Positions 14,212-23,642 of a DNA stretch of 64,000 nucleotides are shown here, piece by piece. Source of the DNA: an uncultured Eubacteriales bacterium (GTDB lineage: Bacteria; Bacillota; Clostridia; Christensenellales; UMGS416). The translations under genes and the position numbers were made by a program. The stretch covers positions 17,542 through 81,541 of the forward strand of contig UQLW01000009.1 in assembly GCA_900542005.1 (NCBI GenBank). The letters are read 5' to 3'. Every line of letters begins with the position of its first letter. Positions within the stretch are counted from its first letter, which is position 1. A model generated the notes under the pieces. The model searched no databases. It was given only the letters and a program-made list of their open reading frames with translations, and was not told the DNA's origin.

Positions 14212-16233
14212 ATGGAGGACAAAAAATTTAAGCTGGTGGCGCCCTATCAGCCTACAGGGGACCAGCCCCAGGCCATCGACCAGCTGGAAACGGGCCTGGA
14301 GGAGGGCCTGGCCCGGCAGGTGCTGCTGGGGGTGACGGGCAGCGGAAAAACCTTTACCATGGCCAACATCATCGCCCGGGCTGAGCGTCCGGCGCTGGTG
14401 ATCGCCCATAATAAAACCCTGGCGGCCCAGCTATGCCAGGAATTCCGCGAGTTTTTCCCGGAGAACGCGGTGGAATACTTTGTCTCCTATTATGATTATT
14501 ACCAGCCGGAGGCCTATATCCCCAGCTCTGATACCTATATCGAGAAGGACTCGGCCATTAACGATGAGATCGACAAGATGCGGCATTCGGCCACCGCCAG
14601 CCTCCTGGAGCGGCGGGACGTGATTGTGGTGGCCAGCGTATCCTGCATTTACGGCCTGGGCGACCCGGAGGAATACCGGGACCTGAGCCTTTCGCTGCGC
14701 CTGGACATGCGGATGGACCGGGATGAGCTGCTGGACAAGCTGGTGGCGATCCAATACGAACGCAACGACATCAACTTTATCCGCGGCACCTTCCGGGTGC
14801 GGGGCGATATTGTGGAAATTTTCCCGGTGGCCAGCAACGATATCGGCGTGCGGGTGGAGTTTTTCGGCGATACCATCGAGCGGCTGTCGGAATTTGAGGT
14901 GCTCACCGGCCATGTAAAGAACCGGATCAACTATACCATCATCTTTCCCGCCAGCCACTATGCCACCTCGCCGGAGAAGATGGAGCGGGCCATCGCCATG
15001 ATCCAGGACGACCTGGTGACCGAGGTGCAGAAGCTGGAGGCTGAAAATAAGCTTTTGGAGGCGCAGCGGCTGAAGCAGCGTACCGAATACGATATTGAGA
15101 TGATGCGGGAAATCGGGTATTGCAATGGAATTGAGAACTATTCCCGCTATTTCGACGGCCGGGCTCCGGGGGAGCCCTCCTATACGCTCCTGGACTTTTT
15201 TCCCGACGATTACCTGCTCTTTATCGACGAATCCCATGTGACGCTGCCGCAGATTCGGGCCATGTATGCCGGCGACCGCTCCCGCAAGGAGATGCTGGTG
15301 CAGTATGGCTTCCGCCTTCCGGCGGCCTTTGATAACCGGCCGCTGATGTGGGACGAATTCCGCCAGCGGATGGGCCAGACCATCTATGTCAGCGCAACGC
15401 CCGCCGAGCTGGAGCTGTCTGAAGCGGGGCAGGTGGTGGAGCAGATCATACGGCCCACCGGCCTGCTGGATCCGGAGATTTCCGTGCGCCCCATCGAGGG
15501 GCAGATCGAGGACCTGTACGGCGAGATTACCGCCACTGTGGCGGCGGGCTACCGGGTGCTGGTGACCACGCTGACCAAGAAGATGGCCGAAAGCCTGACG
15601 GAGTACTTCACCGAGCTGGACGTGCGGGTCCGGTATCTGCATTCGGATATCGACACGCTGGAGCGGCAGGAGATCATCCAGGATTTCCGCAAGGGCGAAT
15701 TCGACGTGCTGGTGGGCATAAACCTGCTGCGGGAGGGCCTGGATATGCCGGAGGTATCGCTGGTCGCCATTCTGGACGCGGATAAGGAAGGGTTTTTGCG
15801 GTCCACCCGCTCCATGATCCAGACCATCGGACGCGCCGCCCGAAACGCCCAGGGCCGCGTCATCATGTATGCGGATGTCATGACCGATTCCATGCGCAAC
15901 GCCATTGACGAGACCAACCGCCGCCGCGGCATCCAAAGCGCCTATAACGAGGCGCACCATATTACCCCCCAGAGCATCTATAAGGCGATCCCCGCCCAGC
16001 TGCGGGTGACGCTGGAGCCGGAGGAGGAGCGGCCGGCTGGAAAGTCCCGGACAGCCAAAACCGGCGCGTCCGCCAGGCGGGCGCCCGCGCCCGAGGCGCC
16101 GCGGCCGGCAGGTAAGCGGATGAGCGAGCAGCAGCTGGAGGCGGCGATGAACGAGGCGGCCATGGCGCTGGATTTTGAAAAGGCAGCCGAATACCGGGAT
16201 CAATTGCTGGCGCTGCGGGCGCAAAAGAAATAG
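14212..16233 (+). CDS. uvrB: excinuclease ABC subunit B
   Basis: UvrB is the damage-verifying helicase-like subunit of nucleotide excision repair. It is 673 residues, the usual length. Motifs in order: Walker A GVTGSGKTFT, the beta-hairpin region YYDYYQPEAYIPSSDTYIEK, DESH (motif II), SATPAELE, IGRAARN (motif VI), and the C-terminal UVR motif EAAMNEAAMALDFEKAAEYR. A Pro/Ala-rich linker (PAGKSRTAKTGASARRAPA) precedes the UVR motif and is longer than in B. subtilis. The ATG at 14212 has GGAAGGAGGG upstream; the open frame reaches further back but without a site. uvrA follows 12 bases later in the same operon. Confidence 0.98.
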   Translation: MEDKKFKLVAPYQPTGDQPQAIDQLETGLEEGLARQVLLGVTGSGKTFTMANIIARAERPALVIAHNKTLAAQLCQEFREFFPENAVEYFVSYYDYYQPEAYIPSSDTYIEKDSAINDEIDKMRHSATASLLERRDVIVVASVSCIYGLGDPEEYRDLSLSLRLDMRMDRDELLDKLVAIQYERNDINFIRGTFRVRGDIVEIFPVASNDIGVRVEFFGDTIERLSEFEVLTGHVKNRINYTIIFPASHYATSPEKMERAIAMIQDDLVTEVQKLEAENKLLEAQRLKQRTEYDIEMMREIGYCNGIENYSRYFDGRAPGEPSYTLLDFFPDDYLLFIDESHVTLPQIRAMYAGDRSRKEMLVQYGFRLPAAFDNRPLMWDEFRQRMGQTIYVSATPAELELSEAGQVVEQIIRPTGLLDPEISVRPIEGQIEDLYGEITATVAAGYRVLVTTLTKKMAESLTEYFTELDVRVRYLHSDIDTLERQEIIQDFRKGEFDVLVGINLLREGLDMPEVSLVAILDADKEGFLRSTRSMIQTIGRAARNAQGRVIMYADVMTDSMRNAIDETNRRRGIQSAYNEAHHITPQSIYKAIPAQLRVTLEPEEERPAGKSRTAKTGASARRAPAPEAPRPAGKRMSEQQLEAAMNEAAMALDFEKAAEYRDQLLALRAQKK

Positions 16234-16245
16234 GAGGAGAAGGCT

Positions 16246-19086
16246 TTGCAGGATTCTATCGTGGTAAAGGGTGCCAGGGAGCACAACCTGAAAAATATTG
16301 ATGTGACCATCCCCAGGAATAAGCTGGTGGTGATTACAGGGCTGTCGGGCTCGGGCAAATCATCGCTGGCCTTCGATACCCTGTATGCGGAGGGGCAGCG
16401 GCGCTATGTGGAGTCGCTTTCCAGCTATGCCCGCCAGTTCCTGGGGCTGATGGAAAAGCCGGATGTGGACTATATCGAGGGCCTTTCGCCGGCCATTTCC
16501 ATCGATCAGAAGACCACCAGCCGCAACCCGCGCTCCACCGTGGGCACGGTTACGGAGATTTATGATTATCTCCGCCTGCTGTATGCTCGGGTGGGGACGC
16601 CCCACTGCCCCAAGTGCGGCCGGGTGATTCACCAGCAGACGGTGGATCAGATGGTGGATAAGCTGCTGGAGCTGCCGGAGGGCAGCCGCGTACACCTGCT
16701 GGCCCCGGTGGTGCGGGGGCGCAAGGGCGAGTATGTCCAGCTGCTGGACGACCTTTCCCGCCAGGGGTATGCCCGGGTACGCGTCGATGGAACCTATTAC
16801 GAATTCGGGGAGAAGATCCCGATGGCCAAGACCAAGAAGCACCAGATCGAGGTGGTGGTGGATCGGGTCATCATCCGGCATGACGCCGAATCGGCCAAGG
16901 CGGCCCACCGGCGGCTGGCCGATTCCCTGGAGACGGCCATGAAGCTTTCTGACGGGCTGGTGCTGGCCGCTGTACAGGATGGGGAGGAGATCACCTTCTC
17001 GGCCAACTATGCCTGCACCCATTGCGGGATCTCCATTGAGGAGATTACGCCCCGGATGTTTTCCTTCAACAGCCCCTTCGGCGCATGCCCCACCTGCTCG
17101 GGCCTGGGCATCCTGATGAAGATGGATCCGGAGCTTATGGTGGACGACTGGAATAAATCGCTGGGCGGCGGCGCGCTTTCGGTGATGGGCTCGTCGGGAG
17201 AGGACGCCTCCATGACCGCCGCAATCTTCCGGGCCCTGGGCAGCCGGTACGGGTTTACCCTGGAGACGCCGCTAAAGGACTTCACCCAGCAGCAGCGCCA
17301 GGTTCTGTTCTGGGGCACGGGCGAGGAGAAGATCGAGGTGGTCTATGACCGCGCCTATGGCTCCGGGAAGTATCAGATGGCCTATGAAGGCATCGTGCCC
17401 ATGATGGAGCGGCGCTACCATCAGACCCAGAGCCAGGGGATGAAGGAATACTATGAATCGCTGATGAGCCAGCTCCCCTGCCCGGACTGCGGCGGGAAGC
17501 GGCTGCGCAGGGAGGCCCGGGCGGTCACCGTGGGCGATATGGCCCTTTGCGACCTGACGGAGCTGTCGGTGGTGGAGGAGCTGGCCTTTTTCGAGGGGCT
17601 GGCGCTTACGCAGACGCAGCGGCTCATTGCCGACCAGATCCTGAAGGAGATCCGTTCGCGCCTGGGCTTTCTGCGGGACGTGGGCCTGGAATACCTGACC
17701 CTGGCCCGGTCGGCCGGCAGCCTTTCCGGCGGCGAGGCCCAGCGCATCCGGCTGGCCACGCAGATCGGGTCGGCGCTGACCGGCGTGTTATATATCCTGG
17801 ATGAGCCTTCCATCGGCCTGCATCAGCGGGACAACGCCCGGCTGCTGGCGGCGCTCAAGGGCCTGCGGGATTTGGGCAATTCGCTGCTGGTGGTGGAGCA
17901 CGACGAGGAAACCATGCTGGAGTCGGACTACCTGCTGGATATCGGGCCCGGCCCCGGCGTGCATGGCGGGCAGGTTGTCTCCCAGGGTACGCCCCAGCAG
18001 GTCATGGCTGACGAGCGCTCCATCACCGGTAATTTCCTGTCCGGCCGCCGGAAGATCGCCATCCCTGCCCAGCGGCGCGCCTGCGATGGCCGCTGGCTGA
18101 CCGTGCGCGGGGCGCGGCAGAACAACCTGAAGAATATCGACGCGGCGATCCCGCTGGGGCTGTTTACGGTGGTTACAGGCGTCTCCGGGTCGGGTAAGTC
18201 CAGCCTGGTCAATGAGATCGTCCATAAGACGCTGGCGCGGGACCTGAACCGCGCCAAGGTCAAGCCCGGCCTGTGCGGCGGCGTGGAAGGGCTGGATCAG
18301 CTGGATAAGGTAATCGCCATCGACCAGTCGCCCATCGGCCGCACGCCCCGGTCCAATCCGGCCACCTATACCGGCGCCTTTGACCTGATCCGCAGCCTCT
18401 TTGCCGAAACCATGGACGCCAAGGCCCGGGGCTATAAGGCGGGCCGCTTCAGCTTTAATACCAAGGGCGGACGCTGCGAGGCCTGCAACGGCGACGGCAT
18501 CATCAAAATCGAGATGCACTTCCTGCCGGATGTCTATGTGCCCTGCGAGGTCTGCAAGGGCCAGCGGTACAACCGGGAGACGCTGGAGGTGCGCTATAAA
18601 GGCAAGAATATTGCCGATGTGCTGGATATGACGGTGGAGGAGGCGGTGGAGTTCTTTGGCCCCCTGCCGCGGATCGAGAATAAAATCCGCACGCTGTACG
18701 ATGTGGGGCTGGGCTATATTAAGCTGGGCCAGCCCTCCACCCAGCTATCCGGCGGCGAGGCGCAGCGCATCAAGCTGGCCACGGAGCTCTCCCGCCGGGG
18801 GACCGGACGCACGGTTTATATCCTGGACGAGCCGACCACCGGCCTGCACACCGCCGACGTGGAGCGGCTGATCGATATCCTGCAGAAGCTGACCGACCAG
18901 GGCAATACGGTCATTGTGATCGAGCATAACCTGGATGTCATCAAGACCGCCGATTATATCATCGACCTGGGCCCCGAGGGCGGGGATAAGGGCGGGACGA
19001 TTGTCGCGGCCGGCACGCCGGAGGAAATCGCCGCCTGTCCCGCATCCCATACCGGCCAATTCCTGAAAAAGGCGCTGGAGCGCTAG
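16246..19086 (+). CDS. uvrA: excinuclease ABC subunit A
   Basis: UvrA finds DNA damage and loads UvrB. It is 946 residues with two ABC cassettes: Walker A GLSGSGKSSLAFDT and GVSGSGKSSLV, signature LSGGEAQRI twice, Walker B LYILDEPSIGLHQ and VYILDEPTTGLH. Zinc fingers are CPKCG..., CTHCG...CPTC and CEACNGDG...CEVCKG. Start is TTG with AGGAGGAGAAGG upstream; no ATG exists in a better place. Second gene of the uvrB-uvrA-tag unit. Nothing unusual in the sequence. Confidence 0.98.
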   Translation: MQDSIVVKGAREHNLKNIDVTIPRNKLVVITGLSGSGKSSLAFDTLYAEGQRRYVESLSSYARQFLGLMEKPDVDYIEGLSPAISIDQKTTSRNPRSTVGTVTEIYDYLRLLYARVGTPHCPKCGRVIHQQTVDQMVDKLLELPEGSRVHLLAPVVRGRKGEYVQLLDDLSRQGYARVRVDGTYYEFGEKIPMAKTKKHQIEVVVDRVIIRHDAESAKAAHRRLADSLETAMKLSDGLVLAAVQDGEEITFSANYACTHCGISIEEITPRMFSFNSPFGACPTCSGLGILMKMDPELMVDDWNKSLGGGALSVMGSSGEDASMTAAIFRALGSRYGFTLETPLKDFTQQQRQVLFWGTGEEKIEVVYDRAYGSGKYQMAYEGIVPMMERRYHQTQSQGMKEYYESLMSQLPCPDCGGKRLRREARAVTVGDMALCDLTELSVVEELAFFEGLALTQTQRLIADQILKEIRSRLGFLRDVGLEYLTLARSAGSLSGGEAQRIRLATQIGSALTGVLYILDEPSIGLHQRDNARLLAALKGLRDLGNSLLVVEHDEETMLESDYLLDIGPGPGVHGGQVVSQGTPQQVMADERSITGNFLSGRRKIAIPAQRRACDGRWLTVRGARQNNLKNIDAAIPLGLFTVVTGVSGSGKSSLVNEIVHKTLARDLNRAKVKPGLCGGVEGLDQLDKVIAIDQSPIGRTPRSNPATYTGAFDLIRSLFAETMDAKARGYKAGRFSFNTKGGRCEACNGDGIIKIEMHFLPDVYVPCEVCKGQRYNRETLEVRYKGKNIADVLDMTVEEAVEFFGPLPRIENKIRTLYDVGLGYIKLGQPSTQLSGGEAQRIKLATELSRRGTGRTVYILDEPTTGLHTADVERLIDILQKLTDQGNTVIVIEHNLDVIKTADYIIDLGPEGGDKGGTIVAAGTPEEIAACPASHTGQFLKKALER

Positions 19087-19126
19087 GCGGACGGATGCTG
19101 TATTGATCGGCGGAAGGAGGAAACAG

Positions 19127-19726
19127 ATGCAGGATATACCGCGCTGCGCCTGGTGCCAGGACGGCGGGCCGATGCAGGCCTATCACGATGAGGAATGGGG
19201 CGTGCCCGTGGACGACGACCGGCGGCATTTTGAATACCTGATGATGGAAGTGATGCAGTGCGGCCTGAGCTGGCGCTTGATGCTGGAGCGGCGGGAGGCG
19301 TTCCGCCAGGCCTTCGACGGCTTTGACTATGAGCGGATCGCCGCCTACGGCCCAGGAGAGGAGGCGCGTATCCTTCGGGCGCCCGGCATGATCCGTTCGC
19401 CGGGCAAAATTCGGGCGGTGATCCAAAATGCCCGGGTCTATGAGGGTATCCTGCAGGAATACGGCAGCTTTGCGGCATACCTGGCCGCCTTTGCCGGGGA
19501 CAGGCCCCGGCGCTATCCGGCGCACGCCGATACAGGCTGCGCCCGCAACGCGCTGTCCGACCGCATCAGCGCCGACCTGCGCCGCCGCGGTATGAAATAT
19601 CTGGGCCCGGTTACCGTGTATGCGCATCTGCAGGCCAGCGGCGTCATCAACGATCACGAGCCTGGATGCCGCCGCGGTCAGTGGCTTCAGGAACGGTATC
19701 CCTGCGTCATCTGTGAAGAAACATAA
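19127..19726 (+). CDS. tag: DNA-3-methyladenine glycosylase I
   Basis: A 199-residue Tag-family enzyme that removes 3-methyladenine. Recognised by RCAWCQDGGPMQAYHDEEWG at the start, GLSWRLMLERREAFRQAF, the IRSPGKIRAVIQNAR helix, and DHEPGCRRG near the end with the His of the zinc site. ATG with GGAAGGAGG upstream. It follows uvrA by 40 bases, giving a small DNA-repair operon with base excision and nucleotide excision functions. Slightly longer than E. coli Tag in the middle. Confidence 0.93.
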   Translation: MQDIPRCAWCQDGGPMQAYHDEEWGVPVDDDRRHFEYLMMEVMQCGLSWRLMLERREAFRQAFDGFDYERIAAYGPGEEARILRAPGMIRSPGKIRAVIQNARVYEGILQEYGSFAAYLAAFAGDRPRRYPAHADTGCARNALSDRISADLRRRGMKYLGPVTVYAHLQASGVINDHEPGCRRGQWLQERYPCVICEET

Positions 19727-19730
19727 AGGA

Positions 19731-19770
19731 AAAGGCAGTCCGCTGCGGAAAACTCCTGCGGGCTGCCTTG
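19731..19770. terminator. bidirectional terminator after tag
   Basis: aaaggcagtccgc-tgcggaaaactcct-gcgggctgcctt: a stem with A- and T-rich flanks between two convergent genes. Confidence 0.8.
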
Positions 19771-19772
19771 CT

Positions 19773-20189
19773 TTATAGGTATATGGCGTGGCCGGGCGGG
19801 CTGCCGCCCCGGATGAGGTTCTCCCAGCTGACCTCGACGCCGGCTGAAAGCCCCTCATAGGCCAGCTCTAGCGTGTCCAGCGTGACCAACGCCAGCGATA
19901 TGTCGCGGCGTGATACCAAAGTAGAGAGCTGCCGCGTGGCCGTTTCAATGGCCTCGATCTGGCTATGCTCCACCAGGCGGGCCAGCAGCGGCGCATATTC
20001 GTCAAGGCAGCCCTCCAATTGGGCCAGCAGCGCATCGGCCTGCGGCCAGTCCTCCTGCTGCACCGCTTCGCGGGTCTGCTGGGTGAGGGAAGCGCCCTGT
20101 TGGGCGATTTCCCCCAGCTGGCTTTGCCCCCACCAGTCGAAGAGGACCACGCAGAGAATGGTGGCGGCCAGGACAAGATAGCTCCTCAT
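19773..20189 (-). CDS. DUF4363-family protein
   Basis: A 138-residue protein beginning with a short hydrophobic segment (MRSYLVLAATILCVVLFDWW) and followed by two long amphipathic helices, as in DUF4363 proteins, which are small membrane-anchored proteins of spore-forming Firmicutes, usually found next to DUF421. It overlaps the DUF421 gene by four bases (ATGA). Function unknown; the pair probably act together in the membrane. Confidence 0.75.
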   Translation of the reverse strand: MRSYLVLAATILCVVLFDWWGQSQLGEIAQQGASLTQQTREAVQQEDWPQADALLAQLEGCLDEYAPLLARLVEHSQIEAIETATRQLSTLVSRRDISLALVTLDTLELAYEGLSAGVEVSWENLIRGGSPPGHAIYL

Positions 20190-20869
20190 GGCCGCACCCT
20201 GGCCGGCGCGCCCTGCATGGCGCCCACAACGGCCAATTCGCCCTTTTCGTCAACCGAAGCATAGGCTACGTCCTTGAGGCGGGCATATCCCTGCCGCTGC
20301 AGCTGCCGTGTCAGCCAGCCGGCGTCATAACCCGCCAGCGACAGGGCGTTTTTTTGTATCTTGCCGTCCAGCACCAGCAGATAGGGCATACAGGGCTCCT
20401 CCGGCGGCTGGGGCGGTTCGGCGGCTTCGGACTTCTCCAGGATGCTGAGGCTGCCATCGGTCTCCAGCACCGCGTATTCCACCTGGGAAGCGTCGAAAAT
20501 TCCCGAAGCGCGCAGCTGGCTCATCAGGTCGGCGAAATTGTACCGCGTACGCCGCATGACGTCCAGGTTAATCTGGCCCTTATAGATGAGGATGATGGGC
20601 TGCCCGCAGACCGTATTGCGGATCCGGGCGCTCTTTTGGATGACGATGGAAAGCATCACGTGCACCGTCAGGAGCGACAGGATCGCCAGGATCCCCGTGT
20701 ACAGCGGCACCCCCACATTGGCCATGGGACCGGAGGCCAGGTTAGCCAGCAGCATGGAAATGACAAGCTCAAAGGGCTGCATCTGCCCCAACTCCCGCTT
20801 GCCCATCAGCCGGGTTACGATGAGCACGACAAAGTAGAGGATCAGCGCCCGCAGGCAGATCACCAGCAA
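20186..20869 (-). CDS. DUF421 (YetF/YrbG-type) membrane protein
   Basis: A 227-residue protein with three N-terminal transmembrane segments (LRALILYFVVLIVTRLMGKR ...), the conserved MGKRELGQMQPFELVI motif of DUF421, and a C-terminal cytoplasmic domain with PIILIYKGQIN and MRRTRYNFADLMSQLR. Members are linked to spore germination and membrane physiology, with no settled biochemical role. Start is TTG with AAGGAGGGAA upstream. Forms a two-gene operon with DUF4363, usual for the group. Confidence 0.9.
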   Translation of the reverse strand: MLVICLRALILYFVVLIVTRLMGKRELGQMQPFELVISMLLANLASGPMANVGVPLYTGILAILSLLTVHVMLSIVIQKSARIRNTVCGQPIILIYKGQINLDVMRRTRYNFADLMSQLRASGIFDASQVEYAVLETDGSLSILEKSEAAEPPQPPEEPCMPYLLVLDGKIQKNALSLAGYDAGWLTRQLQRQGYARLKDVAYASVDEKGELAVVGAMQGAPARVRP

Positions 20870-20936
20870 AGGTATTCCCTCCTTTTTCCTTATGATGGGC
20901 GAAAGGAGGGAAAATCATGCAGGGAGACGGCGGTAG

Positions 20937-20970
20937 ATAAAAGCGCGCGCCTTATAAAAGGCGCGCGCTC
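20937..20970 (-). terminator. terminator of the glycogen operon
   Basis: Minus strand agcgcgcgcc-ttttataa-ggcgcgcgct-tttat: a ten-base GC stem with a T tail directly after glgA. Confidence 0.9.
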
Positions 20971-20986
20971 CGTATGGATCGAAGGG

Positions 20987-22477
20987 TTACAGCGTCTTGA
21001 GGCCTTCATAGACCTCGATATAGGCCAATGCCGGCTGTCGCCAGCTGAAATCCTTGGCCATAGCCCGCCGCGCCATAGCCTCCCAGGAGGGGCGGTCATG
21101 GTGATAGACATCATAGGCCCATTCGATGACGTGGAGCATATCATGGGCGTTATAATGGTCGAAGGAGAACCCGTCACCCTCCTGCGTGAACTGGTTATAG
21201 GGCTCTACGGTATCCTTCAGGCCGCCGGTTTCCCGCACCAGGGGCAGCGCACCGTAGCGCATGGCCATCATCTGGGACAGGCCGCAGGGCTCAAAGGCCG
21301 AGGGCATCAGGAAGAGATCGCAGGAGGCGTAAATCTTCTGGGCCAGGGCTACATCGAACAGGATGAAGGAGCGTACCTGGCTGCGGTAGTCGCCCTCCAG
21401 CTGACGGAAGAAATCCTCATGGGTCTTGCGCTCTCCGGGCGCCGCAGCCTGGGTTCCCAGCAGGACGAACTGCACGTCCAGCCGCAGCACATCACGGATG
21501 ACGCACTCGATAAGATCCAGCCCTTTCTGATTATCCAGGCGGGAGATAAAGCCGATCATCAGCTTATCCGTCCCCTCGGGCAGGGCATATTCATGTTGGA
21601 AGGCCAGCTTGTTGGCCATTTTGCCGTCGTAATCGCTGAAAGGGTGGGCCAGGTGCACGTCCCGGGCGGGATTGACCGCGTCCATATCCAGGCCGTTGAC
21701 AATACCGGTCAGCTTATAGGAGAAGCGGTTCAGCACCCCATCCAGCCCCTCGCCATACCAAAGGGTCCGGATCTCCCGGGCATAGGTGGGCGAAACGGTG
21801 GTAATGGCGTCGGAGAAATACAGCGCGGCCTTCATGAGGTTCACGTCGCCATAGAATTCCAGCTCTTCGCTTTGGGCCAGGCCGGCTGGCAGCCCCAGAA
21901 GATCCGGCACCACCGAGGCGGGAAAGCGCCCCTGGAAGCGCAGGTTGTGAATGGTGAAAACCGTATGGATCGCCTGATAGGCCGGCTGCGCGGCATAGCT
22001 ATAATGCAGAAGAAGCGGAATGGCCGCCGTTTGCCAGTCGTGGCAGTGGATGATATCCACGCCGCCCATATAGGGAATGGCCGCCAGCACGCACTGGCAG
22101 AAAAAGATATAGCGCTCGGCCTCGTCGTAGTAGCCGTAGAGCTGGTCCCGGTCAAAGTAGTAGGGATTATCCACGAAATAGAAGGGGATCCCCTCCGCAC
22201 CGGTCAGCATGCACAGGCGGCACTCCTGATGACGCCAGCCTACGGTAACGGTGAAATGGGCGACCAGCTTCATCTGATCGCGGAATTGGGTGCGCTGGGC
22301 CCGAAGCCGGTCGTTGGGCGCGCCTTCCACGTCCAGCATGAAGCTGTATAGGGGGAGGATGACCGAGACATCCTGGCCGGCGTGTTTCAGCGCCTGGGGA
22401 AGGGAACCAATCACGTCGCCCAGGCCGCCGCTTTTGGCATAGGGAGCGGCTTCCGAGGCTGCAAATAGGATGCGCAT
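20987..22477 (-). CDS. glgA: glycogen synthase (ADP-glucose)
   Basis: A 496-residue GT5-family enzyme that extends alpha-1,4-glucan from ADP-glucose. Start motif MRILFAASEAAPYAKSGGLG includes the KxGGLxD ADP-glucose-binding loop. Also visible: the HNLRFQG segment, GFISRLDNQKG and the C-terminal PSAFEPCGLSQMMAMRYGAL, which contains the catalytic Glu region. The ATG has AAAGGAG eight bases before it; the longer frame starting GTG lies inside the Shine-Dalgarno. Last gene of glgB-glgC-glgD-glgA. Confidence 0.95.
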   Translation of the reverse strand: MRILFAASEAAPYAKSGGLGDVIGSLPQALKHAGQDVSVILPLYSFMLDVEGAPNDRLRAQRTQFRDQMKLVAHFTVTVGWRHQECRLCMLTGAEGIPFYFVDNPYYFDRDQLYGYYDEAERYIFFCQCVLAAIPYMGGVDIIHCHDWQTAAIPLLLHYSYAAQPAYQAIHTVFTIHNLRFQGRFPASVVPDLLGLPAGLAQSEELEFYGDVNLMKAALYFSDAITTVSPTYAREIRTLWYGEGLDGVLNRFSYKLTGIVNGLDMDAVNPARDVHLAHPFSDYDGKMANKLAFQHEYALPEGTDKLMIGFISRLDNQKGLDLIECVIRDVLRLDVQFVLLGTQAAAPGERKTHEDFFRQLEGDYRSQVRSFILFDVALAQKIYASCDLFLMPSAFEPCGLSQMMAMRYGALPLVRETGGLKDTVEPYNQFTQEGDGFSFDHYNAHDMLHVIEWAYDVYHHDRPSWEAMARRAMAKDFSWRQPALAYIEVYEGLKTL

Positions 22478-22514
22478 GTCCTTCACTCCTTTCAGTTAAC
22501 TCTGGGAGAAACGG

Positions 22515-23627
22515 CTAAATTTTGACGCCCTTGCCCAATACGACGGGATTTTCCGGCGTTCCCTGCAGCACCACATCGTCGGAGATGGTCACCATCCGGT
22601 CCAGGATGACATTTTCCAGGATGACATTGCGGCCGATGCTGCAATCCTCCATGATGATGGAGCCGTTGACGGTGGTCCCGGTGCCGATGCTGTTATGGCG
22701 GAAGATCACCGAGCTGTTGAGATAGCCCTCTACGGTGCAGCCGCTGGCCACAAGGGAATTGACGACCTGGGCATTCTTGGTATATCGGGTGGGCGGGTTA
22801 TCCTTCATCTTGGTGCTGATCCAGCGCTCCGGGTTGAAAAGGCGGCTGGTAATGACCGGGTTGAGCATATCCATGCTGGCCGTATAATAGCTCTGGATGG
22901 AATTGATCTTCCGGAAATAGCCGGGATAATCGAAGAAATACACCTTCAGCTCGCCGATATAGCGGGCGATCACGTCGATCAGGTCATAGCTGCGGGTGGT
23001 CAGCGAGTCGCGGATAGCCCGGGTGAGAAGGCTGCCGCGGATAATCATCATATCGAGATACACCCGGTCAAAGCCCTGGTTGTTGTTGTCGGAAAGGCCG
23101 ACCACGCGGTTTCCCTCGCCGCCCTGGATGCCCACATCGTCGCCGGATTGATCCAGCGCCGACACAATCCGCTTGGTCACCAGGGTTACGTCGGCGTCCG
23201 TCTCCGTGTGCTGGCGCATGACGGGCGCCAGGTCGATGTTGCAGACCATGTTGCTGGCGCTGATGACGAGGTCGGAATAGGTGTTGCGGCTGAAGAGGCC
23301 GAAATTATCATAGAAATCCGCCAGGTTGATGCGGGTGGTCCGGTTCCCCATATAGTTGGGCACACCGCCCTGAAGGATGATGAGGTCCTGGCTCTTGCGG
23401 GCCATGGACCACTCCTGGCCGGTACCGATGTGGTCGATCAGCGAGCGGTATTTGTTGGAGGCGAATACGCCGATCTTATCGATTTTGCTGTTGACCATGT
23501 TGGACAGGGCGAAATCGATGAGGCGGTAGCGGCTGGCAAAGGGGAGGGTGATGACGGAACGAATTTCCGTAAGCGCGCCCAGGTCGATGCTGGGATTGTT
23601 GAGGATAATGCCCATAGTCGGTTTCAT
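22515..23627 (-). CDS. glgD: GlgD, glucose-1-phosphate adenylyltransferase regulatory subunit
   Basis: A 370-residue homologue of GlgC. It has the nucleotidyltransferase N-domain (LPFASRYRLIDFALSNMVNS) and a left-handed beta-helix C-domain with ASGCTVEGYLNSSVIFRHNS and later hexapeptide-like turns. GlgC's N-terminal GGxGxRL activator loop (seen as AGGQGSRLGG in this window's GlgC) is absent, typical of GlgD, which associates with GlgC and raises its activity. Spacing in the operon is 15 bases after glgC. Confidence 0.92.
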   Translation of the reverse strand: MKPTMGIILNNPSIDLGALTEIRSVITLPFASRYRLIDFALSNMVNSKIDKIGVFASNKYRSLIDHIGTGQEWSMARKSQDLIILQGGVPNYMGNRTTRINLADFYDNFGLFSRNTYSDLVISASNMVCNIDLAPVMRQHTETDADVTLVTKRIVSALDQSGDDVGIQGGEGNRVVGLSDNNNQGFDRVYLDMMIIRGSLLTRAIRDSLTTRSYDLIDVIARYIGELKVYFFDYPGYFRKINSIQSYYTASMDMLNPVITSRLFNPERWISTKMKDNPPTRYTKNAQVVNSLVASGCTVEGYLNSSVIFRHNSIGTGTTVNGSIIMEDCSIGRNVILENVILDRMVTISDDVVLQGTPENPVVLGKGVKI

Positions 23628-23642
23628 ATTCGTTCCCTCCTT

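Noticed and set aside
14431..16284. A 617-residue minus-strand frame opposite uvrB
   Set aside because: His/Gln/Arg-rich translation without any family resemblance; uvrB on the other strand is complete.
20354..22351. A 665-residue plus-strand frame opposite glgA and the DUF421 gene
   Set aside because: Same antisense shadow effect; no ribosome site.
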